DNA of 51,884 bases, taken from the NCBI RefSeq assembly GCF_008630535.1, contig NZ_VWPH01000022.1:1-51884 (forward strand), in the 5' to 3' direction. The notes beneath the pieces were generated by a model, which was not told the origin of the DNA, did not search any database, and was given only the letters and a program-made list of their open reading frames with translations. Position 1 is the first letter of the stretch; the number at the start of each line of letters is the position of its first letter. A program made the translations under genes and the position numbers. Of this stretch, positions 10,884 to 19,443 are shown one piece after another. This stretch comes from Saccharopolyspora hirsuta. Lineage in GTDB: Bacteria; Actinomycetota; Actinomycetes; Mycobacteriales; Pseudonocardiaceae.

Positions 10884-11528
10884 TCAGCCCAGGACGTGCT
10901 CGTCGACGATCCCGGCGAAGTCGACCTGCCCGGAACCGTCCACGACGAGCCACGGCGACCACCAACCGGCCGCCGCCAGCTGCGCGTAGACCTCGCCGCA
11001 GCGCTTCTGCAGCCCGGAGTCGGACTCGAAGTTGTCGCGCTGCCGGTCCGCCTCGGTCCGCTCGCGGTGCTCGGCCCGGCTGGCCGCCACCTCCGTCGGG
11101 ACCTGGAGCAGGATCTGCAGGTCCGGCTTGGGCAGCGCGAAGCGCTCGACCTCCAGCTCCCGGACCCAGGCGACGAAGTCGCCGGTGCTGTCCTGGTGGA
11201 GCCGGGCGGCGCCGTAGGCGGCGTTCGAGGCGACGTAGCGGTCGAGCAGGAGGACGTCGTGGGCGCGGAGGTCGTCGCGGAGCGCGGCGGCCGCGGAGCG
11301 GCGGTCGAGCGCGTTGAGCACGGCGATGCCGTAGACGGAGTCGCCGAGGTCGCCGTGGCCGCCGCGGAGCGCCTCGCCGATGAGGGTGCCGTGGATGTCC
11401 TCCGCGTAGCGCGGGAACGCGGCGCGCGCCACTGAGCAGCCGCGAGAGGTGAGCTCCGCGGTGATGCCGTTGGCGAAGGTGCGCTTGCCCGCGCCGTCCA
11501 AGCCCTCGATGACGATGAGTCGACCCAC
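10884..11528 (-). CDS. tmk: Thymidylate kinase
   Basis: The enzyme phosphorylates dTMP to dTDP with ATP for DNA synthesis. The P-loop is GLDGAGKRT at residues 9-17. The DRX motif appears as LLLDRYVASNAAYGAARL, matching the mycobacterial enzyme closely. The length of 214 residues is normal. The start is GTG with no ribosome site; instead the minus strand has TACCGT ending 7 bp before it, which fits a leaderless message. It precedes mtrA as in mycobacteria, but sahH, which follows tmk's upstream side there, is absent. Confidence 0.93.
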   Translation of the reverse strand: MGRLIVIEGLDGAGKRTFANGITAELTSRGCSVARAAFPRYAEDIHGTLIGEALRGGHGDLGDSVYGIAVLNALDRRSAAAALRDDLRAHDVLLLDRYVASNAAYGAARLHQDSTGDFVAWVRELEVERFALPKPDLQILLQVPTEVAASRAEHRERTEADRQRDNFESDSGLQKRCGEVYAQLAAAGWWSPWLVVDGSGQVDFAGIVDEHVLG

Positions 11529-11535
11529 GGCACCG

Positions 11536-11541
11536 ACGGTA
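11536..11541 (-). promoter_or_regulatory. Possible leaderless -10 element for tmk
   Basis: TACCGT on the minus strand ends 7 bp before the GTG of tmk, and no ribosome site lies between. That spacing puts the transcription start at the start codon. No clear -35 was identified. Confidence 0.4.
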
Positions 11542-11602
11542 GTCGAGCGCCGCGCTCCGCCCGACGGCCTCCCCCGATCAGCGCACCGGGGCGGGAATTC
11601 GC

Positions 11603-11631
11603 TTTACCACCAGGGCGTTCAGTTGTATACC
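11603..11631 (+). promoter_or_regulatory. Leaderless promoter of the OsmC-like gene
   Basis: TTTACC (11603-11608), a 17-bp spacer and TATACC (11626-11631) end 6 bp before the ATG at 11638. The predicted transcript starts at the A of the start codon, and there is no Shine-Dalgarno sequence. The hexamer TTGTAT occurs twice here (11623-11628 and 11634-11639) and could also be part of an operator. Confidence 0.55.
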
Positions 11632-11637
11632 GGTTGT

Positions 11638-12111
11638 ATGCAGAGGACCCACTCCTATCAGCTGACGGTGACCTGGATCGGCAACACCGGAAACGGCACG
11701 ACCTCCTACCGCGAGTACAGCCGCGAGCACGTGGTGGAGATCGACGGCAAGCCCCCGCTGACGGCCTCCGCCGACCCGGCGTTCCGCGGCGACCCGAACC
11801 TGCCCAACCCGGAGGACTTCCTGGTCGCGGCGCTGTCCGAGTGCCACATGCTCTGGTACCTCGCGCTGTGCAGCACCTCCGGCGTCGTGGTCACGGCCTA
11901 CCGCGACGAGGCGAGCGCGACCATGGTCGAGGTGCCCGGCACCGGCGGTCACTTCACCGAGGTCGTCCTCCGCCCGAAGGTGGTGATCGCCGACCCGGCA
12001 ACCCTGCCCAAGGCCCGCGAACTGCACGAACAAGCCCACCGCAAGTGCTACATCGCGAACTCGGTCAACTTCCCGGTCCGACACGAACCGGAGATCACCA
12101 CCGCCGGGTGA
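11638..12111 (+). CDS. OsmC-family protein
   Basis: OsmC/Ohr-family proteins reduce organic hydroperoxides with a pair of redox Cys residues. Here they are Cys69 in LSECHMLWY and Cys137 in HRKCYIANS, in the expected relative positions. The 157-residue length is normal, and the motif around Cys137 places it in the YhfA-like branch rather than classical Ohr. ATG 11638 is the start: the frame is open further upstream to 11449, but that part overlaps tmk and resembles nothing. It is divergent from tmk. The in vivo substrate is unknown. Confidence 0.85.
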   Translation: MQRTHSYQLTVTWIGNTGNGTTSYREYSREHVVEIDGKPPLTASADPAFRGDPNLPNPEDFLVAALSECHMLWYLALCSTSGVVVTAYRDEASATMVEVPGTGGHFTEVVLRPKVVIADPATLPKARELHEQAHRKCYIANSVNFPVRHEPEITTAG

Positions 12112-12155
12112 GGTTCGCGCGACCTCCGGGATCGCCGCCGACCGCTGATTCCGCT

Positions 12156-12191
12156 GGTCTTCGGTCGGCTCGGCACCGCCGATCGAAGACC
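12156..12191 (+). terminator. Terminator-like hairpin after the OsmC-like gene
   Basis: GGTCTTCGGTCGG pairs with CCGATCGAAGACC over 13 positions with one G-U pair and a 10-nt loop, 44 bp after the stop codon. There is no T run after it. Confidence 0.5.
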
Positions 12192-12321
12192 GGGGCTCGC
12201 GGGGGTTCGGTTCGGGTTGTGGGTCGGTTGGGGTGGAGTGGGGCGATCTCGGGACAGGGGGTGGTTCGGGGGATCAGAATCATCGGTGCAGAGCTCGCCA
12301 GATGTCGACCTGCCGTGGAGA

Positions 12322-12341
12322 ATCGATCACCGGTGGTCGAT
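12322..12341. promoter_or_regulatory. Operator-like 20-bp palindrome before the membrane hydrolase gene
   Basis: ATCGATCACC is followed directly by GGTGGTCGAT, an inverted repeat with one mismatch and no spacer, 26 bp before the GTG at 12368. Its size and position suit a dimeric repressor site. No regulator gene is adjacent to point to. Confidence 0.4.
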
Positions 12342-12367
12342 GGTCGCGAACGACTCGGGAGGATCCA

Positions 12368-15010
12368 GTGCAGATACCCGGGCCCGACACCCGCGTGGTC
12401 GAGCTGCGGGTGCACGGCATCCTCGGTGCCACCGGCGACGAGCTGACCGACTCCGTCGCCTCGGTGGACGTCGCCGGGGACGGGGTCGGGCGGATCATGC
12501 GCCCGGCCGACCGGTTGCGCCGCCCGGTTCCCGGGCCGGTGCTGTCGACCGGGGACCGCTCGGTGCCCCGGATCGTCGAGGGCTACGTCTGGGGCGGCAT
12601 GACCTCCGGCGGGTTGGCCAAGGCGACCTGGGCGCTGCTCTTCCCGTTCGCGCTGGCGAACATGGCGCACTGGATGCTGCCGCCGGTCCGCAGCGGCAAC
12701 CTGATCAGCCGGACGCTCGCCACCGCGCTGCGCGCCTTGCTCCGGCTGTCCGCGCTGCTGCTGACGATGTTGTTCGTCGCGCAGCTGACCGTGGTCAGCC
12801 TCGACCTGGTGGCCGCGCAGTGCCTGAGCCCCGGCGCGCCGTGCCTGGAGTTCGTCCCGGACGCGGTTCGCTCCGTCGACGTGCTGCGCTCGTCGGTGGC
12901 GTTGCTGCCGATCGCGCTCGTCATCCTCCTCATGCATCGTCTGTCCACTGTGTCCTGGCAGGTCTCGGCGCCGAAGACCGACAAGCCGCAGCACTCCGCG
13001 CGCGCACCGATGCTGCCCGGCGCGAACGTCGTCGCCGACCCGGACACCCCTGCGCTGCGCGCCCTCCACGTGATCGCCGCGCTGGCCACCGTGGCGATGC
13101 TCGCCCTCGGCGGGCCGTTCCTGCCCACCGCGGACCCGCGGTGGCTGCTGGCCGCCGCGCTGATCGGCATCAGCGCGGTGGGCACGGTCGCCCTCGACGA
13201 CCCCGCCCGGATGCACCCGGACGGCAAGGAGAAGGTGCTGCGGAGCTTGCTCGGCCGCACCCCGCGGCGCGTGCTGATCACCGCGGCCGCGCTGCTGCTG
13301 TGCTCGGTCGCGCTGCTCCCCGGTCCGCTCGCCGGGCAGCTGCCCGGGTCCGGCCCCACCATCGACGCGATCACCAGCACCCTGGTGGTCACCTGCATCG
13401 CCGTCGCGGTACTGCTCACCCCGGCCACCCTGCTGGCCCGGCCCACCTGGAAGAACTGCCCGCGGCCGCTCCGCCCGTGGGCCGGTGGGTGGATGTCCGC
13501 CCCGGTGCTGATGTTCGCGTGCATGCTCGGCGCCGGGTTCGGGGCCGGGCTCGCGTACACCGTCCGCCAGACCCTCGTCGTCGACGACCTCCCCGGAGAG
13601 CAGGGACCGAAGCTCCCCGAAGCGTTCAACGACGTCACGATCTTCTGGGGCGCCACTGCCGTGCTGCTGGCGCTGGCCGCGGTCATCGCCATCCCGCTGC
13701 TGCTGATCAAGCGGTGGCGGACCGCCCGCACCGACGACGACAGCTCGATCCCGGACGAGATCGCCCTGCTGCACGCCGGTCGCCCGGAGGACCAGCGCGC
13801 GGCCGCGAACGCCTGGAAGTGGGCCTCCCTGCAGCGCCGCTACTCGCACGTCGTCCTCCTGGTGATCGCCGGGGTGCTGGCGGTCAGCACCGCGGTGACC
13901 GTGGTGGCTCGAACCATCGGCCTCCCTCCGCTGATGGACACGAACTGGCTGGTCGCGATCGGGGTCGCTTCGCTGGCCGCGCTGGCGGCGGGCCTGCTGC
14001 GGATGGTCTTCCGCGCGGCGGGCAAGCGGGACACCGCCCGCTACCTCGGCGTGCTCTGCGACCTCGTGCTGTTCTGGCCGCGCGAGGCGCACCCGGTGGT
14101 CCCGCCGTGCTACGCGCTGAAGGTCATCCCCGAGCTCGCCGACCGCGCCACCGAGCACCTGGCGGACCCGAACACCCGCGTCGTGCTCGTCGGGCACAGC
14201 CAGGGCAGTCTGCTCGCCGCCGTGGCCACCGCCCGGCTGCTCGACTCGCTGCCCGAGGCCGACCGCGAACGCGTCGGGCTGGTCACCGCCGGGTCCCAGC
14301 TGCAGTGGGCCTACCCGCGCGCATTCCCCGGCGTGGTCCCGCACAAGTCGCTGCGCGACCTGGCCGGAACGCTCGGCGGGCGCTGGCGCTCGCTGTGCCG
14401 CGGCACCGACCCGCTCGGCGGAGCCGTGACCACGTGGAACCGGCAGGTCTACGACGGCATGCTGATCGGCGTCGGGTTCCGGGCCGACGGCACCGAGGGA
14501 CCGCTGCCCGCGGCGACCCGCGGCCCCACCGGCGCGCTGGTGCTGGGCGGCGACCACTGGCTGCCGGACCCGCAGCGCGGGCCGTTCGCCTGCCGCCGCT
14601 GGGTGCCGGGCGTGCTGGGGCACAGCGACTACCCCGGCGACCCCGAGTGGGACCGGGCGGTGGCGATGGCGGCCGGGCTGGAGACCCCGGTCCGCGGTGC
14701 CACGCTGCCGTTGCGCCCCCAGACCCCCACCCCTGCGCAGGCCCCGTCCGTGCCGAGCCCGCCGAAGTCCCCGCAGCTGACCGCGCAGGGCGGCGACGGC
14801 GGATCCCTCACCGACTCCGTCGAGGAGCTGACCCACGCGGACGAGGAGCCCGAGCCCGCGCTGGACGACGAGGTCGAACCGGACGCCGCACCGGAGCCGC
14901 AGGCCGTGAAGGCCCGGCCCAAGCCGTCGGTGCTGCCCGAGATCACCGAGCCGCGCGGACGCAGCGCCCCGTGGGAGCGCGCGATGTCGCTGGGCAGCAG
15001 CGACCACTGA
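12368..15010 (+). CDS. Polytopic membrane protein with an alpha/beta-hydrolase nucleophile motif
   Basis: The protein has 880 residues. It opens with RVVELRVHGILGAT, which looks like the early strand and HG oxyanion turn of an alpha/beta hydrolase. About eleven hydrophobic segments follow between residues 80 and 545. Then comes VVLVGHSQGSLLAA near residue 609, the classic GxSxG nucleophile elbow, in a soluble region rich in lipase-like turns. The last 100 residues are Pro/Glu-rich and probably disordered. GTG 12368 is chosen for its GGGAGGA site 4 bp upstream. It is known only as a conserved actinobacterial membrane protein; an esterase or lipase role is inference. It stands alone between two convergent or unrelated genes. 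Confidence 0.75.
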   Translation: MQIPGPDTRVVELRVHGILGATGDELTDSVASVDVAGDGVGRIMRPADRLRRPVPGPVLSTGDRSVPRIVEGYVWGGMTSGGLAKATWALLFPFALANMAHWMLPPVRSGNLISRTLATALRALLRLSALLLTMLFVAQLTVVSLDLVAAQCLSPGAPCLEFVPDAVRSVDVLRSSVALLPIALVILLMHRLSTVSWQVSAPKTDKPQHSARAPMLPGANVVADPDTPALRALHVIAALATVAMLALGGPFLPTADPRWLLAAALIGISAVGTVALDDPARMHPDGKEKVLRSLLGRTPRRVLITAAALLLCSVALLPGPLAGQLPGSGPTIDAITSTLVVTCIAVAVLLTPATLLARPTWKNCPRPLRPWAGGWMSAPVLMFACMLGAGFGAGLAYTVRQTLVVDDLPGEQGPKLPEAFNDVTIFWGATAVLLALAAVIAIPLLLIKRWRTARTDDDSSIPDEIALLHAGRPEDQRAAANAWKWASLQRRYSHVVLLVIAGVLAVSTAVTVVARTIGLPPLMDTNWLVAIGVASLAALAAGLLRMVFRAAGKRDTARYLGVLCDLVLFWPREAHPVVPPCYALKVIPELADRATEHLADPNTRVVLVGHSQGSLLAAVATARLLDSLPEADRERVGLVTAGSQLQWAYPRAFPGVVPHKSLRDLAGTLGGRWRSLCRGTDPLGGAVTTWNRQVYDGMLIGVGFRADGTEGPLPAATRGPTGALVLGGDHWLPDPQRGPFACRRWVPGVLGHSDYPGDPEWDRAVAMAAGLETPVRGATLPLRPQTPTPAQAPSVPSPPKSPQLTAQGGDGGSLTDSVEELTHADEEPEPALDDEVEPDAAPEPQAVKARPKPSVLPEITEPRGRSAPWERAMSLGSSDH

Positions 15011-15286
15011 GTCGCGCACCCAGCACCTAGCCGGTGGCTCGGTCCAGCGCGCACCGCACCACCGCACGCCCGGTACGTCGGTGGACACCCGGACAGCGCT
15101 CTTCGAGCACCGGGCCGATGCGGCACCGGGGTTCCGGCACGCGCCGGGCGGTTCGTGGTTCGCGGACAGGTCCTGAGTTCAGCCGTTGCAAGTTCCATGT
15201 GAACCATGATCCAGCGCTGACCAGCGGAGATCATCACTCGAGCAGGTGAACATCAGTTCGATGCGCGAGCGGCGCGCGCAAAAAGA
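15011..15286. other. Gene-free stretch between two convergent genes
   Basis: This 276-bp part of a 329-bp convergent gap contains only short, unconvincing reading frames. Apart from the permease terminator at its right end I see no repeat, promoter or structured element worth naming. Confidence 0.5.
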
Positions 15287-15322
15287 GCGGCGGCGCCGTC
15301 CCCACCGGGACGACGCCGCCGC
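15287..15322 (-). terminator. Rho-independent terminator of the amino-acid permease gene
   Basis: On the minus strand GCGGCGGCGTCGTCCC pairs over 16 positions (one G-U) across a 4-nt loop and is followed by CTCTTTTTG, a good U tract. It begins 17 bp after the permease stop codon. Confidence 0.85.
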
Positions 15323-15339
15323 ACTGGCGACTGCCAGGA

Positions 15340-16878
15340 CTACTCGGAACCTCGCGGCACCTCACCACCGGCCGCGACCTCACCGGCCTTGGCCCGCTGC
15401 CCCAGCCGCGAGTGGGTGCGGCCGTAGAGGAAGTAGATCACCACACCGGCCGCCATCCAGATGATGAACCGGACCCAGGTCAGCGCCGTCAGGTTCAGCA
15501 TCAGCCAGAGGCAGGCGATGATCGCGAGGATCGGCACCAGCGGCACCAGCGGGGCGCGGAAGCCGCGCGGCAGGTCGGGCCGGGTCCGGCGGAGGACGAT
15601 CACGCCCAGCGAGACCAGCACGAACGCGAACAGGGTGCCGACGTTGACCATCTCTTCGAGCTTGTCCGCCGGGAAGAAGCCGGCGGCCACCAGCACGACC
15701 ACGCCGACCAGCACGGTGGCCCGGGTCGGGGTGCCGCGCTTCGGGTCGGTCTTGGCCAGGCCGCGCGGCACCAGACCGTCGCGGGACATGGCGAACAGGA
15801 CTCGGGTCTGGCCCAGCAGCAGCACCATGACGACCGTGGTCAGACCGACCAGCGCACCGACCGCGATGATCGCGGCGGCCCAGTTGATCCCGTGCTGCGC
15901 GAAGGCCGTGGCCAGCGTGGAGCGGGTGCCGGACTCGTCGGTCGCCAGGTCCGTGTAGGGCACCATGCCGGTGACCACCAGCGCGACGGCCACGTAGAGC
16001 ACGGTGACGATCGCCAGGCTGCCGAGGATGCCGCGCGGCGCGTTCTTCTGCGGGTTGCGGGTCTCCTCCGCAGTGGTGGCGACGATGTCGAAGCCGATGA
16101 AGGCGAAGAACACCAGCGACGCACCGGCCAGCAGGCCGAAGATGCCGAACGTGCTGGTCTCACCGCCGAGGATGAGCGACAGCAGCGACTGCTCGATCGG
16201 CGGCGTGTCGGAGGCGGAGGCCTCGGTCGCCGGTGGGATGAACGGCGTGTAGTTGGCCGTGTTGATGTAGGCCAGGCCGACCACGATGACCAGCAGCACC
16301 ACGAAGACCTTGATCAGCGTGATGACCAGGCTGACCCGGGCGGACAGCTTGGTGCCCAGCGCCAGCAGCGTGCACAGCACGGCCACCAGCAGCACCGCGC
16401 CCCAGTCGAACTGCAGCCCGCCGGCGAACTCGAACGACGTCGGGAGCTCCACCCCGATCAGCCCGAAGACCTGCTCCAGGTAGATCGACCAGCCCTTGGC
16501 GACCGCGGCCGCGGCGACGGCGAACTCCAGGATCAGGTCCCAGCCGATGATCCAGGCGATGAACTCGCCGAAGGTCGCGTAGGAGTAGGTGTAGGCGCTG
16601 CCCGCGACCGGCACCGTGGAGGCGAACTCGGCGTAGCACAGCGCCGCGAGCCCGCAGGCGATCGCGGCGAGCACGAACGCCAAGGACACCGAGGGACCTG
16701 TCATGTCACCGGCGGTCCGCGCGGCGAGGGTGAAGATGCCGGCACCGATCACCACGGACACACCGAAGACGATCAGGTCCCAGGTGCCCAGGTTCTTCCG
16801 CAGCTTGGTGTCCGGCTCGTCGGTGTCCAAGATCGATTGTTCGACCGACTTGGTTCGCCACAGCCCAGTACCTGGCAC
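15340..16878 (-). CDS. APC-superfamily amino-acid permease
   Basis: This 512-residue membrane carrier moves amino acids across the plasma membrane. The first membrane helix carries the conserved VVIGAGIFTLAARTAG substrate-backbone motif. About twelve helices follow, with the CYAEFASTVPVAGSAYTYSYATFGE block of the cationic amino-acid transporter group (YfnA/CAT-like). The GTG start has GAGGAGG 5 bp upstream. The gene is flanked by its own terminator and by a CDF transporter on the same strand, 139 bp upstream. Cationic amino acids are the likely substrates by family, but no residue here proves it. Confidence 0.88.
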   Translation of the reverse strand: MPGTGLWRTKSVEQSILDTDEPDTKLRKNLGTWDLIVFGVSVVIGAGIFTLAARTAGDMTGPSVSLAFVLAAIACGLAALCYAEFASTVPVAGSAYTYSYATFGEFIAWIIGWDLILEFAVAAAAVAKGWSIYLEQVFGLIGVELPTSFEFAGGLQFDWGAVLLVAVLCTLLALGTKLSARVSLVITLIKVFVVLLVIVVGLAYINTANYTPFIPPATEASASDTPPIEQSLLSLILGGETSTFGIFGLLAGASLVFFAFIGFDIVATTAEETRNPQKNAPRGILGSLAIVTVLYVAVALVVTGMVPYTDLATDESGTRSTLATAFAQHGINWAAAIIAVGALVGLTTVVMVLLLGQTRVLFAMSRDGLVPRGLAKTDPKRGTPTRATVLVGVVVLVAAGFFPADKLEEMVNVGTLFAFVLVSLGVIVLRRTRPDLPRGFRAPLVPLVPILAIIACLWLMLNLTALTWVRFIIWMAAGVVIYFLYGRTHSRLGQRAKAGEVAAGGEVPRGSE

Positions 16879-17017
16879 TGTCGCCTCCTCAGTAATCCCA
16901 AATTGTGGGTCGCACCCTAACCCGGCAGTGTTGCGGGCGGAACTGGGTGACTTGAGTCCGCCAGCACATTCGTTAGCTCCTCGTGATGCGCGCGACTTGG
17001 TATGAGACCAGACCAGG

Positions 17018-17941
17018 TCAGCGGGCCAGCGACCGCCCCCGCTCCAGGTCCGGTTCGAGGTAGATGAGGCGCGCGGCGGGCACCTTCGCGCGGATCCGCG
17101 CCTCCGCGTCGTCGATCTCCGCGGCCACCTCGGCCACCGACATCGCGGGCGTCATGCCGATCTTGGCCGCGATGAGCAGCTCCTCCGGACCGAGGTACTG
17201 GGTGCGGATGTGGATCACCTTCTCCACGTTCCCGCGCTCCAGCTCGCCGACGATCTCGGCCAGCAGGTCGCGGCTCGCGCCCTCCCCGATGAGCAGGCTC
17301 TTGGTCTCGACGATCAGCACGATCGCGATCACCCCCAGCAGCACCCCGATGCAGGTGGTGCCGACACCGTCCCACACCGGGTTGCCGGTGAGCGCGGTGA
17401 GACCGACGCCGCAGAGCGCCAGCACCAGGCCGACGAGCGCGCCCAGGTCCTCCAGCAGCACCACCGGCAGCTCCGGGGTCTTGGCCTGCCGGACGAACTG
17501 CCACCAGCTCAGCCCGCCCTTGAGCGCGCGGGACTCCTTGATCGCGGTGACGAAGCTGTAGGTCTCCAGCGCGATCGCGATCAGCAGGATCAGCACCGCG
17601 ACCCAGGCGTAGGTCAGCGGTTCGGGGTGCTGGATCTTGTGGATGCCCTCGTAGAGCGCGAACACCGAGCCCAGGCTGAACAGCAGCAGGGCGACGACGA
17701 ACGAGTAGAAGAAGCGGTCGCGGCCGTACCCGAACGGGTGCTCGTCGGTGGGTTTGCGCTGCGACGTCTTCTGCCCGAGCAGCAGCAGGCCCTGGTTGGA
17801 CGTGTCGGCCAGCGAGTGCACCGACTCCGCGAGCATCGACGACGATCCGGTGAACAGGAACCCGGCGAACTTGGCCACCGCGATCCCCGCGTTGGCCGTG
17901 AGCGCGGCCAGGATCGCCTTGGTGCCGCCACTTGCTGACAC
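17018..17941 (-). CDS. Cation diffusion facilitator (CDF) metal transporter
   Basis: CDF proteins export divalent metals such as Zn2+ in exchange for protons. The 307-residue protein has six hydrophobic segments and the signature SMLAESVHSLADTSNQ with the metal-site HxxxD in helix 2. HPFGYGRDRFFYSF follows. In helix 5 the usual HxxxD is replaced by an LLEDLGALVG segment, as in the SLC30A9-like branch, so metal specificity may differ. A C-terminal cytoplasmic domain of about 80 residues starts near VETKSLLIGEGAS. The GTG start has a GGGAGAG site. It has no regulator next to it. Confidence 0.9.
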   Translation of the reverse strand: MSASGGTKAILAALTANAGIAVAKFAGFLFTGSSSMLAESVHSLADTSNQGLLLLGQKTSQRKPTDEHPFGYGRDRFFYSFVVALLLFSLGSVFALYEGIHKIQHPEPLTYAWVAVLILLIAIALETYSFVTAIKESRALKGGLSWWQFVRQAKTPELPVVLLEDLGALVGLVLALCGVGLTALTGNPVWDGVGTTCIGVLLGVIAIVLIVETKSLLIGEGASRDLLAEIVGELERGNVEKVIHIRTQYLGPEELLIAAKIGMTPAMSVAEVAAEIDDAEARIRAKVPAARLIYLEPDLERGRSLAR

Positions 17942-18086
17942 GTTCTCTCCCGTGCGGTGCGAACTCCGACCGGCCGACCGGTCGATGACGGGAGGAATCT
18001 ACCGGCTGCCCCGCGCCTGGGACGCCCGGTCGGAAAACTCGTCCGAATGCTGACGACCTGCACTTTTCGCCCCTTTCGGGCGACGT

Positions 18087-19337
18087 TCAGAACGCGCCTG
18101 CGGCGGCGCGGAAGACCTGCGCCCGGCCGTCGAGGTCGAGCTCGGCGGGGCGCACCTGCACCGCCGGGTCGGACGCCGCCAGCCACACCGACTGGCCGCG
18201 CTCCAGGCGCAGCTCGCGCGGCATCGAACCGTTGTGCGTGCTGCTGGTCAGCCGGACGCTGCCCTTGGTGCACAGCAGGATCTGCGGGCCCGGGGAGTCC
18301 AGGTGCACCACCCCGGACTCGGCCGGGGTCCAGTCCAGCCTGGAGAGCTCGAACTCGTCGGCCGGGGTCCGGTAGGCGGTCAGGTTGGCGTCCAGCGACT
18401 CGCCCTTGAGCACCCGCATGTCGCCGCAGGCGAAGTCCAGCACCCGCAGCAGCTCCGGGACGTCGACGTGCTTGGGGGTCAGCCCGCAGCGCAGGATGTT
18501 GTCCGAGTTCGCCAGGATCTCGATGCCGGTGCCGTTGAGGTAGGCGTGCAGGTTCCCGGCGGGCAGGAAGATCGCCTCGCCGGGCTGCAGGACGATGCGG
18601 TTGAGCAGCAGGCTGGCCAGGACCCCGGCGTCGTGCGGGTAGGCCTCGCCGAGCTCCAGCACGGTCCGGCACTCGAGGGCGAACTCGCCGTGCCCGCGCA
18701 CGTGCTCCACGCACGCCTCCAGCAGCTCGGGCAGCACCTCGCGCAGGTAGTTCTCCGGCAGCGTGATCCACGTGGTGAACAGCGCGCGGAGGCCGTCGGC
18801 GTCGGGTTGCGCGGCGAGCAGCTCGCGGTGGGCGCGCAGGCTCGGCACCGCCAGCTCGTCGAGCAGCCGGACGGTGCGCTGGGCCTCGCGGAACCCGGCC
18901 AGCGCGTGGAACTCGGTGAGGGCGCAGACCAGCTCCGGCTTGGCCGTGGGGTCCGGGTAGTTGCGGTTGGGCGCGTTGCGCGCGATCCCGGCTTCCTCCT
19001 CCAGCCGGAAGCCCTCGGCGGCCTGCTCGGCGGACGGGTGCGCCTGCAGGCTCAGCGGCTCGTCCGCGGCGAGCACCTTGAGCAGGAACGGCAGCCGACC
19101 GCCCCAGCGCTGCACGCACACCGGGCCCAGGTGGTGCGCCGGGTCCTCCTCCAGCAGGGACAGCAGGGACACCTCGTCGCCGTCGGGCCGGACCACGCGC
19201 GAAGGGTCGCCGGGGTGCGCGCCCATCCACAGCTCGGCTTCCGGGTGCGGGGTGGGGACGGGCCGACCGAGCAGATCAGCAATAGCGGTACGCGAGCCCC
19301 ACGCATAGGGGCGCACCGCGTTCCGCAGTAGCTCCAC
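18087..19337 (-). CDS. manA: Mannose-6-phosphate isomerase, class I
   Basis: ManA interconverts fructose-6-phosphate and mannose-6-phosphate, the entry to GDP-mannose for lipoglycans and glycoproteins. The 416-residue protein starts VELLRNAVRPYAWGSRTAIA. It shows the zinc-site elements LQAHPS, a KPELVCALTEF block, and the late EAIFLPAGNLHAYLNGTGIEILANSDN motif diagnostic for type I isomerases. GTG 19337 is chosen because the protein then begins as in homologues; 20 further codons are open upstream. It is the last gene of a minus-strand group with the SIS-type gene, the Trm112-like gene and pmmA, as in M. tuberculosis (Rv3255c-Rv3257c). Confidence 0.93.
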   Translation of the reverse strand: MELLRNAVRPYAWGSRTAIADLLGRPVPTPHPEAELWMGAHPGDPSRVVRPDGDEVSLLSLLEEDPAHHLGPVCVQRWGGRLPFLLKVLAADEPLSLQAHPSAEQAAEGFRLEEEAGIARNAPNRNYPDPTAKPELVCALTEFHALAGFREAQRTVRLLDELAVPSLRAHRELLAAQPDADGLRALFTTWITLPENYLREVLPELLEACVEHVRGHGEFALECRTVLELGEAYPHDAGVLASLLLNRIVLQPGEAIFLPAGNLHAYLNGTGIEILANSDNILRCGLTPKHVDVPELLRVLDFACGDMRVLKGESLDANLTAYRTPADEFELSRLDWTPAESGVVHLDSPGPQILLCTKGSVRLTSSTHNGSMPRELRLERGQSVWLAASDPAVQVRPAELDLDGRAQVFRAAAGAF

Positions 19338-19443
19338 AGTCGTTTCTCGCTTCCTCGTCTTCGCGCCTGCTCGTCCGCGACGTCCAGCACAGCACACCGC
19401 GCAGGGCCGCCGGGCGGCATCGGGGCATTCCCTGAAACTTCCC

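Noticed and set aside
12095..15088. 997-residue open frame on the minus strand
   Set aside because: It is the complement of the membrane hydrolase gene and is an Arg/Gly/His/Gln-rich artefact.
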